A stretch of 16,495 nucleotides of DNA, taken from positions 1 through 16,495 of the forward strand of contig NZ_JOIX01000121.1 in assembly GCF_000720175.1 (NCBI RefSeq). Reading direction: 5' to 3'. Source of the DNA: Streptomyces sp. NRRL S-337 (GTDB taxonomy: Bacteria; Actinomycetota; Actinomycetes; Streptomycetales; Streptomycetaceae). Shown here piece by piece: positions 6,813-13,934 of the stretch; positions within the stretch are counted from its first letter, which is position 1; each line of letters opens with the position of its first letter. A model generated the notes under the pieces. That model did no database searches. It saw only the letters and a list, made by a program, of their open reading frames with translations, and had not been told where the DNA came from. The position numbers and the translations under genes are program-made.

Positions 6813-6822
6813 GAAGCATATC
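6801..6822. promoter_or_regulatory. Dyad symmetry spanning the argJ start codon (candidate operator)
   Basis: GATATGC (6801-6807) and GCATATC (6816-6822) are perfect 7-bp arms separated by 8 bp that include the initiation codon. The AT-rich motif stands out from its surroundings. An ArgR-type ARG box is possible by position, but the match to that consensus is not established here. Confidence 0.5.
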
Positions 6823-6837
6823 TTTACGTCGCGGCGC

Positions 6838-6875
6838 GGGGGCGTCCAGTGATTTGCGGAGCCCTGGACGCCCCC
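6838..6875 (-). terminator. Terminator of the acyl-CoA synthetase
   Basis: GGGGGCGTCCAG (6838-6849) pairs perfectly with CTGGACGCCCCC (6864-6875), 12 bp with a 14-nt loop. It begins 33 nt after the synthetase stop codon and precedes the argJ start, so it should separate these two minus-strand genes. Confidence 0.8.
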
Positions 6876-6907
6876 ACCCGGGCCGGCGCCTCACCACGGA
6901 GAACCGG

Positions 6908-8557
6908 TCAGGGCGCCACCTTCCCCGCCTTCCCCACCCCCTCCGCCAGCCGTTCGCGCAGCTCGACCTTGCGGACCTTGCCGCTGACGGTCATCGGGAA
7001 GGCATCGAGAATCTCCAGGTAGCGCGGCACCTTGTAGTGGGCGAGGCGGGAGCGGCAGTAGCGGGCCAACTCGTCGCGGGTGAGCGGGTCCTGGGGGTCG
7101 CGGAGGATGACGCAGGCGGCGATCTCCTCGCCGTACTTGTCGTCGGGGACGCCGACCACCTGGACATCGGCGATCTTGGGGTGGGTGTAGAGGAACTCCT
7201 CGATCTCCCGCGGGTAGACGTTCTCCCCACCCCTGATGATCATGTCCTTGATGCGGCCGACGATCCGGACGTAGCCGTCGTCGTTCATCACCGCGAGGTC
7301 GCCGGTGTGCATCCAGCGGGCCGGGTCGATGACCTCGGCGGTGCGCTCGGGCTCCTCCCAGTAGCCGAGCATCACGCTGTAGCCGCGGGTGCACAGCTCG
7401 CCCGGGGTGCCGCGCGGCACGGTCACCCCGCTCGCCGGGTCGACGACCTTGACCTCGATGTGCGGCAGCACCCGCCCCACCGTCGCGGTGCGGTGCTCCA
7501 GGTCGTCGTCGCGGCGGGTCTGGGTGGAGACCGGTGAGGTCTCGGTCATGCCGTAGCAGATGGCGACCTCGGCCATGTGCATCTCGGTGACCACCCGCTT
7601 CATGACCTCCTCGGGGCAGGGCGAGCCCGCCATGATGCCGGTGCGGAGGGAGGTCAGGTCGAAATCGGCGAAGTCCGGGTGGTTGAGCTCGGCGATGAAC
7701 ATGGTGGGCACGCCGTAGAGCGAGGTGCAGCGCTCGTCCTGGACGGCCTGCAGGGTGGCGCCGGCGTCGAAGGCGGGGGCCGGGATGACGATGCAGCCGC
7801 CGTGCGAGGTGATGCCGAGGTTGCCCATGACCATGCCGAAGCAGTGGTAGAAGGGCACCGGCAGACAGACCCGGTCCGCTTCGGTGTAGCCGAGCGTCTC
7901 GGCCACCCAGTAGCCGTTGTTGAGGATGTTGTGGTGCGAGAGGGTGGCGCCCTTGGGGAAGCCGGTGGTGCCCGAGGTGTACTGGATGTTGACCGGGTCG
8001 TCCGCGGTCAGCGCCTTCTCACACTCGGCGAGCCGGGTGTGCGGGACCCCGGCGCCGGCGGCCAGCAGCCCGCCCCAGGTGGGGTCACCGATGTAGACCA
8101 CATCGCGCAGCGCCGGGCTCTCGGCGCGGACCTGCTCGATCATCCGGCGGTAGTCGCTCGTCCGGTGCCGCGGCACCGAGACCAGGACGGTGATGCCGGC
8201 CTGCTGGAGGACGTACGCCAACTCGTGCACCCGGTAGGCCGGGTTGACATTCACGAGGATGGCGCCGATCTTGGCGGTGGCGTACTGGACGAGCACCCAT
8301 TCGGCGCAGTTGGGCGCCCAGATGCCGACCCGGTCGCCCTTGCCGACCCCCTTGGCGAGCAGACCGAGCGCCACCTCGTCGACGGCCCGGCCGAGTTCGG
8401 CATAGGTCCAGCGGCGGCCGCTGGCCCTCTCGACCAGCGCCTCACGGTCACCGCACCGGGCGATGGTGCGGGCCAGGTCGGCGCCGATGGTGTGCCCGAG
8501 CAGCGGCCGCTCGGCGGCCCCGCTGGCGTACGACAGCTCCTGGTGCGACGGGCTCAT
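6908..8557 (-). CDS. Fatty-acyl-CoA synthetase, AMP-forming (FadD type)
   Basis: The 549-residue enzyme belongs to the ANL adenylate-forming superfamily and should activate a carboxylic acid as acyl-AMP, then acyl-CoA. Visible motifs are the phosphate loop [11 protein letters not shown] (193-203), YGMTET (335-340), HTGD (417-420), [16 protein letters not shown] (434-449, hinge and CoA-binding region) and C-terminal Lys527 in SGKVRK, the adenylation lysine. Length is typical of medium- or long-chain FadD; chain length or aromatic preference cannot be read directly. ATG 8557 has AGGAG at 8566-8570 (minus strand, 8-nt spacing). The start overlaps the stop of a possible 58-aa ORF as ATGA. A strong hairpin follows the stop. 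No beta-oxidation genes are adjacent. Confidence 0.95.
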   Translation of the reverse strand: MSPSHQELSYASGAAERPLLGHTIGADLARTIARCGDREALVERASGRRWTYAELGRAVDEVALGLLAKGVGKGDRVGIWAPNCAEWVLVQYATAKIGAILVNVNPAYRVHELAYVLQQAGITVLVSVPRHRTSDYRRMIEQVRAESPALRDVVYIGDPTWGGLLAAGAGVPHTRLAECEKALTADDPVNIQYTSGTTGFPKGATLSHHNILNNGYWVAETLGYTEADRVCLPVPFYHCFGMVMGNLGITSHGGCIVIPAPAFDAGATLQAVQDERCTSLYGVPTMFIAELNHPDFADFDLTSLRTGIMAGSPCPEEVMKRVVTEMHMAEVAICYGMTETSPVSTQTRRDDDLEHRTATVGRVLPHIEVKVVDPASGVTVPRGTPGELCTRGYSVMLGYWEEPERTAEVIDPARWMHTGDLAVMNDDGYVRIVGRIKDMIIRGGENVYPREIEEFLYTHPKIADVQVVGVPDDKYGEEIAACVILRDPQDPLTRDELARYCRSRLAHYKVPRYLEILDAFPMTVSGKVRKVELRERLAEGVGKAGKVAP

Positions 8558-8730
8558 CGGTGGTTCTCCTCCCAGTACGCGGCACCACCGCCGCCCGGCG
8601 CGGTGCGCGCGGGCGGTTCACTGCGGCTGAGGGTGCCGGGGACGGTCTTCGGCAGGACGGCGACCTCAGGACGCCGGATGCGCGGGTAAGGGGCCGGGAC
8701 TTCGGGGGTGCGCTCGGTGATCGTCTTCAT
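8554..8730 (-). CDS. Candidate 58-residue ORF translationally coupled to the acyl-CoA synthetase
   Basis: The frame starts at ATG 8730 ([20 protein letters not shown]...) and ends ...[11 protein letters not shown], its TGA overlapping the synthetase ATG as ATGA. About 84% of third codon positions are G or C, near the coding level of this genome. The product is rich in Pro and Arg, has no membrane segment and no recognised family. Against it, there is no good ribosome binding site before 8730, and the frame stays open upstream to 9234, where codon bias fades. It could be an unannotated leader or small accessory protein, or chance. The AGGAG of the synthetase lies inside its last codons. Confidence 0.35.
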   Translation of the reverse strand: MKTITERTPEVPAPYPRIRRPEVAVLPKTVPGTLSRSEPPARTAPGGGGAAYWEENHR

Positions 8731-9097
8731 GGTCGCCGAACTTTTCGGCCGGGGACCGATGCGTCCCCGTGACTCAAGGGGCGACGGCATCACTCCACCC
8801 TTCGGCGGCGCCTCCCCCGGCGCCTTCACCACTGCGTTCATCAGCTGCTCCCAGAAGCCCGACATCGGCCATCGCTGCCATGACACCCGCAAGGTTGCCC
8901 GCCGGAGGGGACGAGCCGCTCCAAGGACACCCGATGCGCGCCGTGTACAGGATGGCGTCCGACGTGCCCGGACGGGGCCACAACCACCCATCCGTTCGCC
9001 CCGCGAAGAAAAGTTCGAGCCTGTCCGGGTTGCCTCAGCGGACGGCCTCGGCGTTCCCGCTGGGGGCGGGTGCGCCGAGGCCGGGAGAGGGAGCGGT
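8731..9097. other. Intergenic region between adenosine deaminase and acyl-CoA synthetase
   Basis: Besides the deaminase terminator, two short dyads lie close together just upstream of the small ORF: GCCGAA-CTT-TTCGGC at 8735-8749 and CGGGGAC / GTCCCCG at 8750-8769. They are candidates for operator sites of the synthetase unit. No -35/-10 pair or further gene is convincing. Confidence 0.45.
9044..9082 (-). terminator. Terminator of the adenosine deaminase gene
   Basis: Outer arms GGCCTCGGCG (9044-9053) and CGCCGAGGCC (9073-9082) are perfect. Inner arms CCCGC (9056-9060) and GCGGG (9066-9070) extend the stem after a 2x2 internal loop. The hairpin begins 15 nt after the stop codon. Confidence 0.85.
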
Positions 9098-10687
9098 TCA
9101 GCGGTGGGTGGTGAAGCGCCGCTCGAAGGCGGCGAAGGCGGCTTCCTGCCGCCACTGGACGGCCGCCCTGGGACTGGACGCGAGCAGCTGCCGGCAGGCG
9201 GGACCGGGCGATCCGGTGCCGGGGAGCCGGCCACGGCAGGCGTCGACGGGCCGGTAGCCGTCCCGCGTCGGGTTGCCCCGCCACAGGCTGCGGCCGGGCA
9301 GGAAGGCGTACTGCAGTGAGGCCCGGGCCAGGTCCTTCAGGTCGCCGTAGCCGAGGTGGTACGTCGTGGACGCGTACCGGTACTCGTGGGAGATGTCGAT
9401 CCGGGAGATGCCGGGGTCGTCGGTGGCCAGCACGATCGGCACCCCGTACGCGCGGTAGGTCGCGAAGGGGTGCTCGGCGCCCTTGACGCCGAGGATCTGG
9501 GCGTTGCTGGTGAAGGGGACCTCGACGGCCACCTGGCGGGTGGCCATGGTCCTCGCCAGCTCCTGCCAGTTGTCCTCGTGGACCAGGTCGACACCGTGGC
9601 CGATGCGCTCGGCGTGGGCGAGGGTGACGGCCTGGTGGATGTGGAACCTCAGGTCTTCCGGTTTGACCAGGCCCGGCCACAGCTCGCCGGCGTGCAGGGT
9701 GAGGTGGGCGCGCGGATACCTGTGGCGCAGGAAGTCGAGCATCCGCATCTGGCTGGTGTAGTTGCGCAGCGAGCTGTCCCAGTCCTCGGGTGCCACCAGG
9801 TTGACGGCGGTGAACCGCGGGTCCCGCTCGGCCAGCCGCATACCGAGCTCCATCTGCGTGAACACCCGCTCGGGGCTGCTGCCCCGGGACACCTGGGCGT
9901 TCCAGCGCACGGTCAGGCGGCAGCCGGGTGCGGGACGGGAGGTGCCGCAGTGCGAGGTGGTACGGAACTCGGCGTCCGCGGCGTCGGCCTCCTTGCGGGC
10001 GGTGGCCACCAGGCGGTCCAGCTTGCCGTCGGCGACCAGCGCCTGGTGCATACGGCCGAGGTCACCCTGCCAACCGACCTGGTCGGCAAGGTGCTTGGCC
10101 TCCTCGGAGGCGGGGGTGACCAGCGTTTCCAGGTAGAACTGGTTCTGGGCGACGATGTCGTCGGCGACCCTCGACAGCAGCTTGCCGCGGTGACGCCAGG
10201 TCACCTCCCCGAACTTCCCGAAGGCGTCGAAGAAGTGGTCGTGCCCCGACCGGCCCGGCGGGAAGTCCTGCATGGACCAGGCGCGCACCAGCGCGTCATG
10301 GAACGCCCGGTCGGTCCGGGCGTCCGCAGCCGGTCGCTTCCCCGGACCGCACGGCGGCACGACCGCGGTCATCGTCTTCTCGTCGATGCACAGTCCGTCC
10401 TCGGCGGCGAGTTCGATCAGGTACTCGGTGGGGACGGCGCCGGACAGGTGGTTGTGCAGATCACCGCCCTTGGGCAGGCGCCGGAAGAAATCGCGGAGCC
10501 GGGTCGGCTCCTGGCGGATGGACTCCAGATAGGTGGCGGTGCGCGCTTCGGCCGCGGAACGCGGACGTGCGGAAGGCGCCGACTGTGTACGGGAGTTGGC
10601 CGGCTGGGCGGCGGCGGGCAGGGCGGACAGGAGCGTCAGCAGGCTGAGGGTGGCCAGACCGGCCCGAAGAGCCCGGCGACGGTCCAT
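9098..10687 (-). CDS. Secreted adenosine deaminase
   Basis: This enzyme hydrolyses adenosine or deoxyadenosine to inosine and ammonia, here outside the cell. From ATG 10687 the product is 529 residues. A Sec-type signal peptide is clear: MDRRR, a hydrophobic stretch to about residue 23, and a likely cut after ALPAAA (27). The metal-dependent deaminase motifs follow in order: DLHNH (76-80), LHAGE (His332-Glu335), HGVD (364-367) and TDDPG (Asp423-Asp424), giving the zinc ligands and catalytic Glu/Asp. It is longer than the roughly 340-residue cytoplasmic enzymes because of an N-terminal extension and a cysteine-containing insert and tail, as in secreted ADGF-like enzymes. In-frame starts at 10720 (ATG) and 10762 (TTG) exist; none has a good ribosome binding site, and 10687 gives the cleanest signal peptide. 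A hairpin follows the stop. Confidence 0.9.
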   Translation of the reverse strand: MDRRRALRAGLATLSLLTLLSALPAAAQPANSRTQSAPSARPRSAAEARTATYLESIRQEPTRLRDFFRRLPKGGDLHNHLSGAVPTEYLIELAAEDGLCIDEKTMTAVVPPCGPGKRPAADARTDRAFHDALVRAWSMQDFPPGRSGHDHFFDAFGKFGEVTWRHRGKLLSRVADDIVAQNQFYLETLVTPASEEAKHLADQVGWQGDLGRMHQALVADGKLDRLVATARKEADAADAEFRTTSHCGTSRPAPGCRLTVRWNAQVSRGSSPERVFTQMELGMRLAERDPRFTAVNLVAPEDWDSSLRNYTSQMRMLDFLRHRYPRAHLTLHAGELWPGLVKPEDLRFHIHQAVTLAHAERIGHGVDLVHEDNWQELARTMATRQVAVEVPFTSNAQILGVKGAEHPFATYRAYGVPIVLATDDPGISRIDISHEYRYASTTYHLGYGDLKDLARASLQYAFLPGRSLWRGNPTRDGYRPVDACRGRLPGTGSPGPACRQLLASSPRAAVQWRQEAAFAAFERRFTTHR

Positions 10688-10847
10688 GGCACGAGGGCGA
10701 TCACCATTCACGAGCGCCATCGTGAAGGCTCGACGAGGCCGCGCGAAGCCCCTTTTCGGCAAGTTACCCCGGACGGGAACCGCACGCGTGGCGCCTGAGG
10801 CGCAAGTGGCCGCGGGAGGACATCAAGGTGGCGGCCGTCCGGGGTGA

Positions 10848-10867
10848 GCCGGTTCCCAGGGACCGGC
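10848..10867 (-). terminator. Short hairpin after the AraC-type regulator
   Basis: GCCGGTTCCC (10848-10857) and GGGACCGGC (10859-10867) are complementary apart from one extra T. The dyad lies 22 nt after the regulator's stop and about 160 nt before the deaminase start. A second small hairpin, GCGCC-TGA-GGCGC, is at 10791-10803. Confidence 0.45.
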
Positions 10868-10889
10868 CGTCGGTGGTGCGGTCGAGTGC

Positions 10890-11813
10890 TCAGCCGGCGG
10901 TGCCGAGGAGAACCCCCGGCTCCGCCCGGTACCGGCCCGGGGCGGTGCCGTACTCCCGTTTGAAGGCCTTGGCGAACGCGAACTCCGAGGTGTAGCCGGT
11001 CCGTTGGGCGATGACGCGGAGCGGCTGGTCCCCTTCGCGCAGCAGACGGCCGGCCAGGGTCAGCCGCCACCACGTCAGATAGCCGAGCGGCGGCTCGCCG
11101 ACGAGAGCGGTGAAGCGTTTCGCGAAGGCCGCCCGGGACAGGCCCGCCACCGCGCCCAGTTCCTCCACGGTCCAGAGGTGGGCCGGATCGTGGTGGATCG
11201 CGCTCAGCGCCCGTCCGATCGACGGGTCGCGCAAGGCCACCGCCCAGCCGTTCGTGGCCTTGGCGTGTTCCTCGTACCAGGCCCGCAGGATGTACAGCAG
11301 GGCGGTGTCGAGCAGGTTGCAGACGGCGGCCTCCGCCCCGGGCCGGGGGTGGGCCGTCTCGGTGCGGAGCAGGTCCAGTACCGCGCCCAGCGGCCGGCCG
11401 TGGGTGGGCAGCCGGACCACGCCGGGCAGACACGTCAACAGCGGGTGGGGACGGGAGCGGTTCAGGCGGTAGGCACCGCAGAGCGTCAGCGTGCGGGGCG
11501 TCCCGTCGTCGGGCGTGTCCGGGCCGGACGGCCACGAGCCGTCCGGGTTCTGGCGGACCTCGATCAGCGGGGTTTCCGGGTCGTCGGCCAGGCCGTGCCC
11601 GACTCCGTGGACGAACGCGAGGTCACCGGCGGTGAGCCGGAGCGGCGGGCTGCCGTCCTCGGGCAGCATCCAGCAGGAGCCCTCCAGCACGGCGTGGAAA
11701 CCGACGCCGGTCGTGGCCGGGAAGCGCACGCCCCACGATCCGTGCCGCTGCTTGCGGGAGGCGTGCGGCCGCCCGGTGCGCATCGCGGTGATCGCGTCGC
11801 TGAGTACGTCCAT
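10890..11813 (-). CDS. AraC-family transcriptional regulator with N-terminal cupin domain
   Basis: The 307-residue protein starts MDVLSDAITA. Residues about 20-190 form a cupin-type sensor domain (GSWGVRF, GVGFHAVLEGSCWML, DLAFVHGVGHGL) of the kind found in Cupin_6 AraC regulators. Residues about 205-300 hold the two helix-turn-helices of AraC: LWTVEELGAVAGLSRAAFAKRF and PLRVIAQRTGYTSEFAFAKAFKR. It should bind DNA in response to a small molecule. ATG 11813 is favoured over the long upstream frame, which enters the divergent promoter and the neighbouring gene. TACGCT ending 7 nt before the ATG, with no ribosome binding site, suggests a leaderless message. It is divergent from the MDR oxidoreductase gene, 175 bp apart, which is the usual arrangement of an AraC protein and its target. 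Confidence 0.9.
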   Translation of the reverse strand: MDVLSDAITAMRTGRPHASRKQRHGSWGVRFPATTGVGFHAVLEGSCWMLPEDGSPPLRLTAGDLAFVHGVGHGLADDPETPLIEVRQNPDGSWPSGPDTPDDGTPRTLTLCGAYRLNRSRPHPLLTCLPGVVRLPTHGRPLGAVLDLLRTETAHPRPGAEAAVCNLLDTALLYILRAWYEEHAKATNGWAVALRDPSIGRALSAIHHDPAHLWTVEELGAVAGLSRAAFAKRFTALVGEPPLGYLTWWRLTLAGRLLREGDQPLRVIAQRTGYTSEFAFAKAFKREYGTAPGRYRAEPGVLLGTAG

Positions 11814-11988
11814 GCCGGTGAGCGTACCGAGGAGACGCCTGCACATGATCGCGAGACGTTGTGGCATGGGCCGGCGAACGTGCTCTCCGTACGGTGAATC
11901 CACGCCCCCTCGACGGAGGCGAAATCCCCTCCTTCCCAGGTCATTTACGCATGCCCCATGACAGACGTATGACGGAAACGGATTCACG
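11814..11988. promoter_or_regulatory. Divergent promoter region with inverted half-sites
   Basis: GTGAATCC at 11894-11901 recurs inverted as GGATTCAC at 11980-11987, directly before the oxidoreductase ATG. The palindrome CCGTACGG (11887-11894) touches the first site. Near the oxidoreductase, CATGAC and TATGAC form a short direct repeat (11957-11973), and TTTACG with TATGAC 18 bp later could be its promoter. These are candidate AraC-protein sites; binding is not shown. Confidence 0.4.
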
Positions 11989-12981
11989 ATGATGATGGCC
12001 CAGCAAGTGGTGTTCGACGAGCTCGGTGGCCCGGAAGTGCTGCGGATCGAGGACGTGGAACTCGGTGCGCCCGGCCCGGGCGAGGTGTTGCTCCGCGTGG
12101 ACGCACTCGGCCTCAACCGGGCGGAGGCCCTGTTCCGTGTCGGCGGCTACTACTACCGGCCCACCCTGCCGGGGTCCCGGATCGGCTACGAGGCGGCCGG
12201 GGAGGTGCTGGCAGTCGGAGCAGGCGTGACCGGCTTCTCGGTGGGCGACCCGGTGCTGACGGCGGGCGCGGGTGACATGAGCACCAACGGCGTGTATGGC
12301 GACCACCTGCGCCTGCCGGCCGACAGCGTGCTCCGTCGCCCCGGCGGCACGGACGCGGCGACGGGGGCCGCCCTCTGGCTGTCGTACAGCACCGCTTACG
12401 GCGCGCTGGTGGAGAAGGGCGGGCTGCGGCCGGGCGACACCGTGCTGATCACCGCCGCCTCCAGCAGCGTGGGGGTGGCGGCGATCCAGATAGCCCGTCA
12501 CCTCGGCGCGATCCCGGTGGCCGTCACCCGCAGCGCGGCGAAGCGGGAGCGTCTGGCGCAGCTCGGCGCGGCGCATGTGATCGCGCTCGACGAGGGCGGG
12601 CTGCTCGACCAGGTCGCCGAGGTCACCGGCGGGCGCGGGGCCGAGATCGTCTTCGACCCGGTGTCCGGCCCCGGACTGGCGGAGGTCGCCCGGGCGGTCG
12701 CACCGGGCGGGCTGCTGATCGTCTACGGCTGGCTCGACCCGAGGCCGGCGCCCCTGCCGCTCAACTGGACCCTGCGCATCCTCGGTTACGGCAACCTCCA
12801 GGTCACCGGCGACCCGGAGGTGCGGCGCCGGGTCTGGCACTTCCTGGACGCCGGCCTACGGGCGGGCACCCTGGATCCGGTCATCGACCGCACCTTCGAC
12901 TTCGAGGAGATCGTCGAGGCGCACCGCCATCTGGAGTCCAACAGCCAGATCGGCAAGATCGTGGTGACGGTGCGCCGCTAG
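11989..12981 (+). CDS. Zinc-independent MDR oxidoreductase, quinone-oxidoreductase-like
   Basis: The 330-residue protein is a medium-chain dehydrogenase/reductase: a GroES-like N-terminal domain (GPEVLRIED, APGPGEVLLRVDALGLNRAEALFR, GYEAAGEVLAVGAGV) followed by a Rossmann fold with AASSSVG (156-162) for NADPH. The catalytic-zinc and structural Cys ligands of alcohol dehydrogenases are absent, as in quinone reductases and enoyl reductases. Three consecutive ATG codons (11989, 11992, 11995) can serve as the start; GGAAACGGA lies just upstream. The stop TAG (12979-12981) lies within the CTAG target duplication of the adjacent IS element, which left the gene intact. It diverges from an AraC regulator that probably controls it. 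The substrate, likely a quinone or activated alkene, is unknown. Confidence 0.9.
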   Translation: MMMAQQVVFDELGGPEVLRIEDVELGAPGPGEVLLRVDALGLNRAEALFRVGGYYYRPTLPGSRIGYEAAGEVLAVGAGVTGFSVGDPVLTAGAGDMSTNGVYGDHLRLPADSVLRRPGGTDAATGAALWLSYSTAYGALVEKGGLRPGDTVLITAASSSVGVAAIQIARHLGAIPVAVTRSAAKRERLAQLGAAHVIALDEGGLLDQVAEVTGGRGAEIVFDPVSGPGLAEVARAVAPGGLLIVYGWLDPRPAPLPLNWTLRILGYGNLQVTGDPEVRRRVWHFLDAGLRAGTLDPVIDRTFDFEEIVEAHRHLESNSQIGKIVVTVRR

Positions 12982-12997
12982 GTTCTGTCGTCAAATG

Positions 12998-13494
12998 TCA
13001 CGCCCACATCAGCAGGGCTGCGAGGGTGACTGCTGCTTGGTAGGACTCGGTGGTCTTGTCGTACCGGGTGGCGATGCCGCGCCACTGCTTCAGCTTGTTG
13101 AAGCATCGTTCCACCACGTTGCGCCGCTTGTAGGCGTCGCGGTCGAAGGCGGGGGGCCGTCCACCACGGCCGCCGCGGTTCAACCGGTTGCGGACCTGGT
13201 CGGCTCGCTCGGGAATGGTGTGGCTGATCCCGCGCCGACGTAGCCAGCTGCGGATCGCCCTGGAGCTGTAGCCCTTGTCGCCCAGGACGTGCGAGGGCCG
13301 CACCCGGGGCCGCCCCGGCCCCATCCTGGGCACCCGGATCGCCTCCATCACGGCGATGAACTGCGTGCAGTCGTTGGTGTTGCCGCCTGTGACGGTGAAG
13401 GCGAGCGGGCGGCCGGCGCCGTCGCAGGCCAGGTGAATCTTGCTGGTCAGGCCGCCTCGGGAGCGTCCGAGCGCCGGGTTGCGGAGCCCCCTTT
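12998..13494 (-). CDS. IS5-family transposase, C-terminal part (frame B)
   Basis: This frame continues the transposase after a -1 shift at the AAAA run (13492-13495). It reads RGLRNPALGRSRGGLTSKIHLACDG, then VLGDKGYSS with the second catalytic Asp, and ends with NVVERCFNKLKQWRGIATRYDK, the YREK-like block with the catalytic Glu. The product ends TLAALLMWA, 3 nt inside the left inverted repeat. It has no independent family-like N-terminus: the open frame runs further upstream to 13798, but only as antisense-like low-complexity sequence over frame A. It is therefore expected as a fusion with frame A. Confidence 0.85.
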
Positions 13495-13845
13495 TCGGGC
13501 GCCGGCGGCATGCTGGTGGGCGCGGACGATCGTGGAGTCGACCGACACCAGCCAGTCGATGTCCCCGGCGGCGTCGGCCCGGGACTGGGCGGCGCGGAGC
13601 ATCCGCTCGAACGTGCCGTCCGCCGCCCACCGGCGAAAACGGGTGTGCAGCGTGGCCCACGGCCCATACCGCTCGGGCACGTCCCGCCAGGCCGTGCCTG
13701 TACGGAACTTCCACACGATCCCGTTGAGGACCCTGCGGTCGTCCAGCCGCTTGCGCCCACGCAACGACACGGGCAGCAACGGCCGGACGAACTCCCATTC
13801 GGCATCGGACAGTTCATGGCGACGTATCACCCGACCATGATCCAC
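13447..13845 (-). CDS. IS5-family transposase, N-terminal part (frame A)
   Basis: ATG 13845 opens MDHGRVIRRHELSDAEWEFV, the usual N-terminus of IS5-type transposases, followed by GRKRLDDRRVLNGIVWKFRTG, TAWRDVPERYGPWATLHTRFRRW and VDSTIVRAHQHAAGARK, with the first catalytic Asp in VDST. After the lysine codon AAA (13494-13492) the frame runs 15 codons out of register and stops at 13447. Slipping back one base on the A run yields AGARKRGLRNPALGRSRGG, matching the usual uninterrupted family sequence. Product by itself: 132 residues, probably inactive or regulatory. Confidence 0.88.
   Translation of the reverse strand: MDHGRVIRRHELSDAEWEFVRPLLPVSLRGRKRLDDRRVLNGIVWKFRTGTAWRDVPERYGPWATLHTRFRRWAADGTFERMLRAAQSRADAAGDIDWLVSVDSTIVRAHQHAAGARKGGSATRRSDAPEAA
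13487..13497 (-). other. Candidate -1 ribosomal frameshift site in the transposase
   Basis: On the minus strand the run CGAAAAGGGGG is read CGA AAA GGG in frame A. Slippage of lysyl-tRNA from AAA to the overlapping AAA one base back gives AGG GGG CTC, the register of the C-terminal half. It is not a textbook heptamer, so an ordinary inactivating deletion is the alternative. Confidence 0.65.
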
Positions 13846-13934
13846 CAGTCAAGATCTTTTGACGACAGACCCTAGCGGTCCCCGAGCCCGCGGACGGGGG
13901 AATGGACGGGGTGACAGGTGATGTTCCATTGATC

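Larger units (their letters stand above)
12982..13871 (-). mobile_element. IS5-family insertion sequence, 890 bp
   Basis: The element is bounded by terminal inverted repeats GTTCTGTCGTCAAA (12982-12995) and, read inward from the other end, GGTCTGTCGTCAAA (13871-13858), 13 of 14 identical. It is flanked by CTAG on both sides. It carries one transposase in two overlapping frames on the minus strand. Size, two-frame structure and the DDE motifs point to the IS5 family, probably the IS427-type subgroup. Both ends and coding frames look complete, so the copy may be active or recent. Confidence 0.92.
12978..13875. repeat. CTAG target-site duplication flanking the IS element
   Basis: CTAG occurs at 12978-12981 and again at 13872-13875, directly outside the terminal inverted repeats. 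Joining the flanks through one copy gives CCGCTAGCGG, a perfect 10-bp palindrome as the original target. Because CTAG is itself palindromic, a 2-bp TA duplication cannot be excluded. Confidence 0.75.

Noticed and set aside
6147..8689. Long plus-strand open frames opposite argJ and the acyl-CoA synthetase
   Set aside because: His/Asp/Val-rich antisense translations with no recognisable domain.
8769..9257. Plus-strand ORF starting near the deaminase 3' end
   Set aside because: Crosses the deaminase terminator and lies antisense to its coding end; Ser/Arg/Pro-rich without family features.
9356..10798. 480-codon plus-strand open frame
   Set aside because: Antisense of the adenosine deaminase, Gly/Val/Gln-rich with no motifs; a normal effect of GC-biased codons.
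11814..12116. 101-residue N-terminal extension of the AraC regulator
   Set aside because: It would run through the divergent promoter and into the oxidoreductase coding region antisense.
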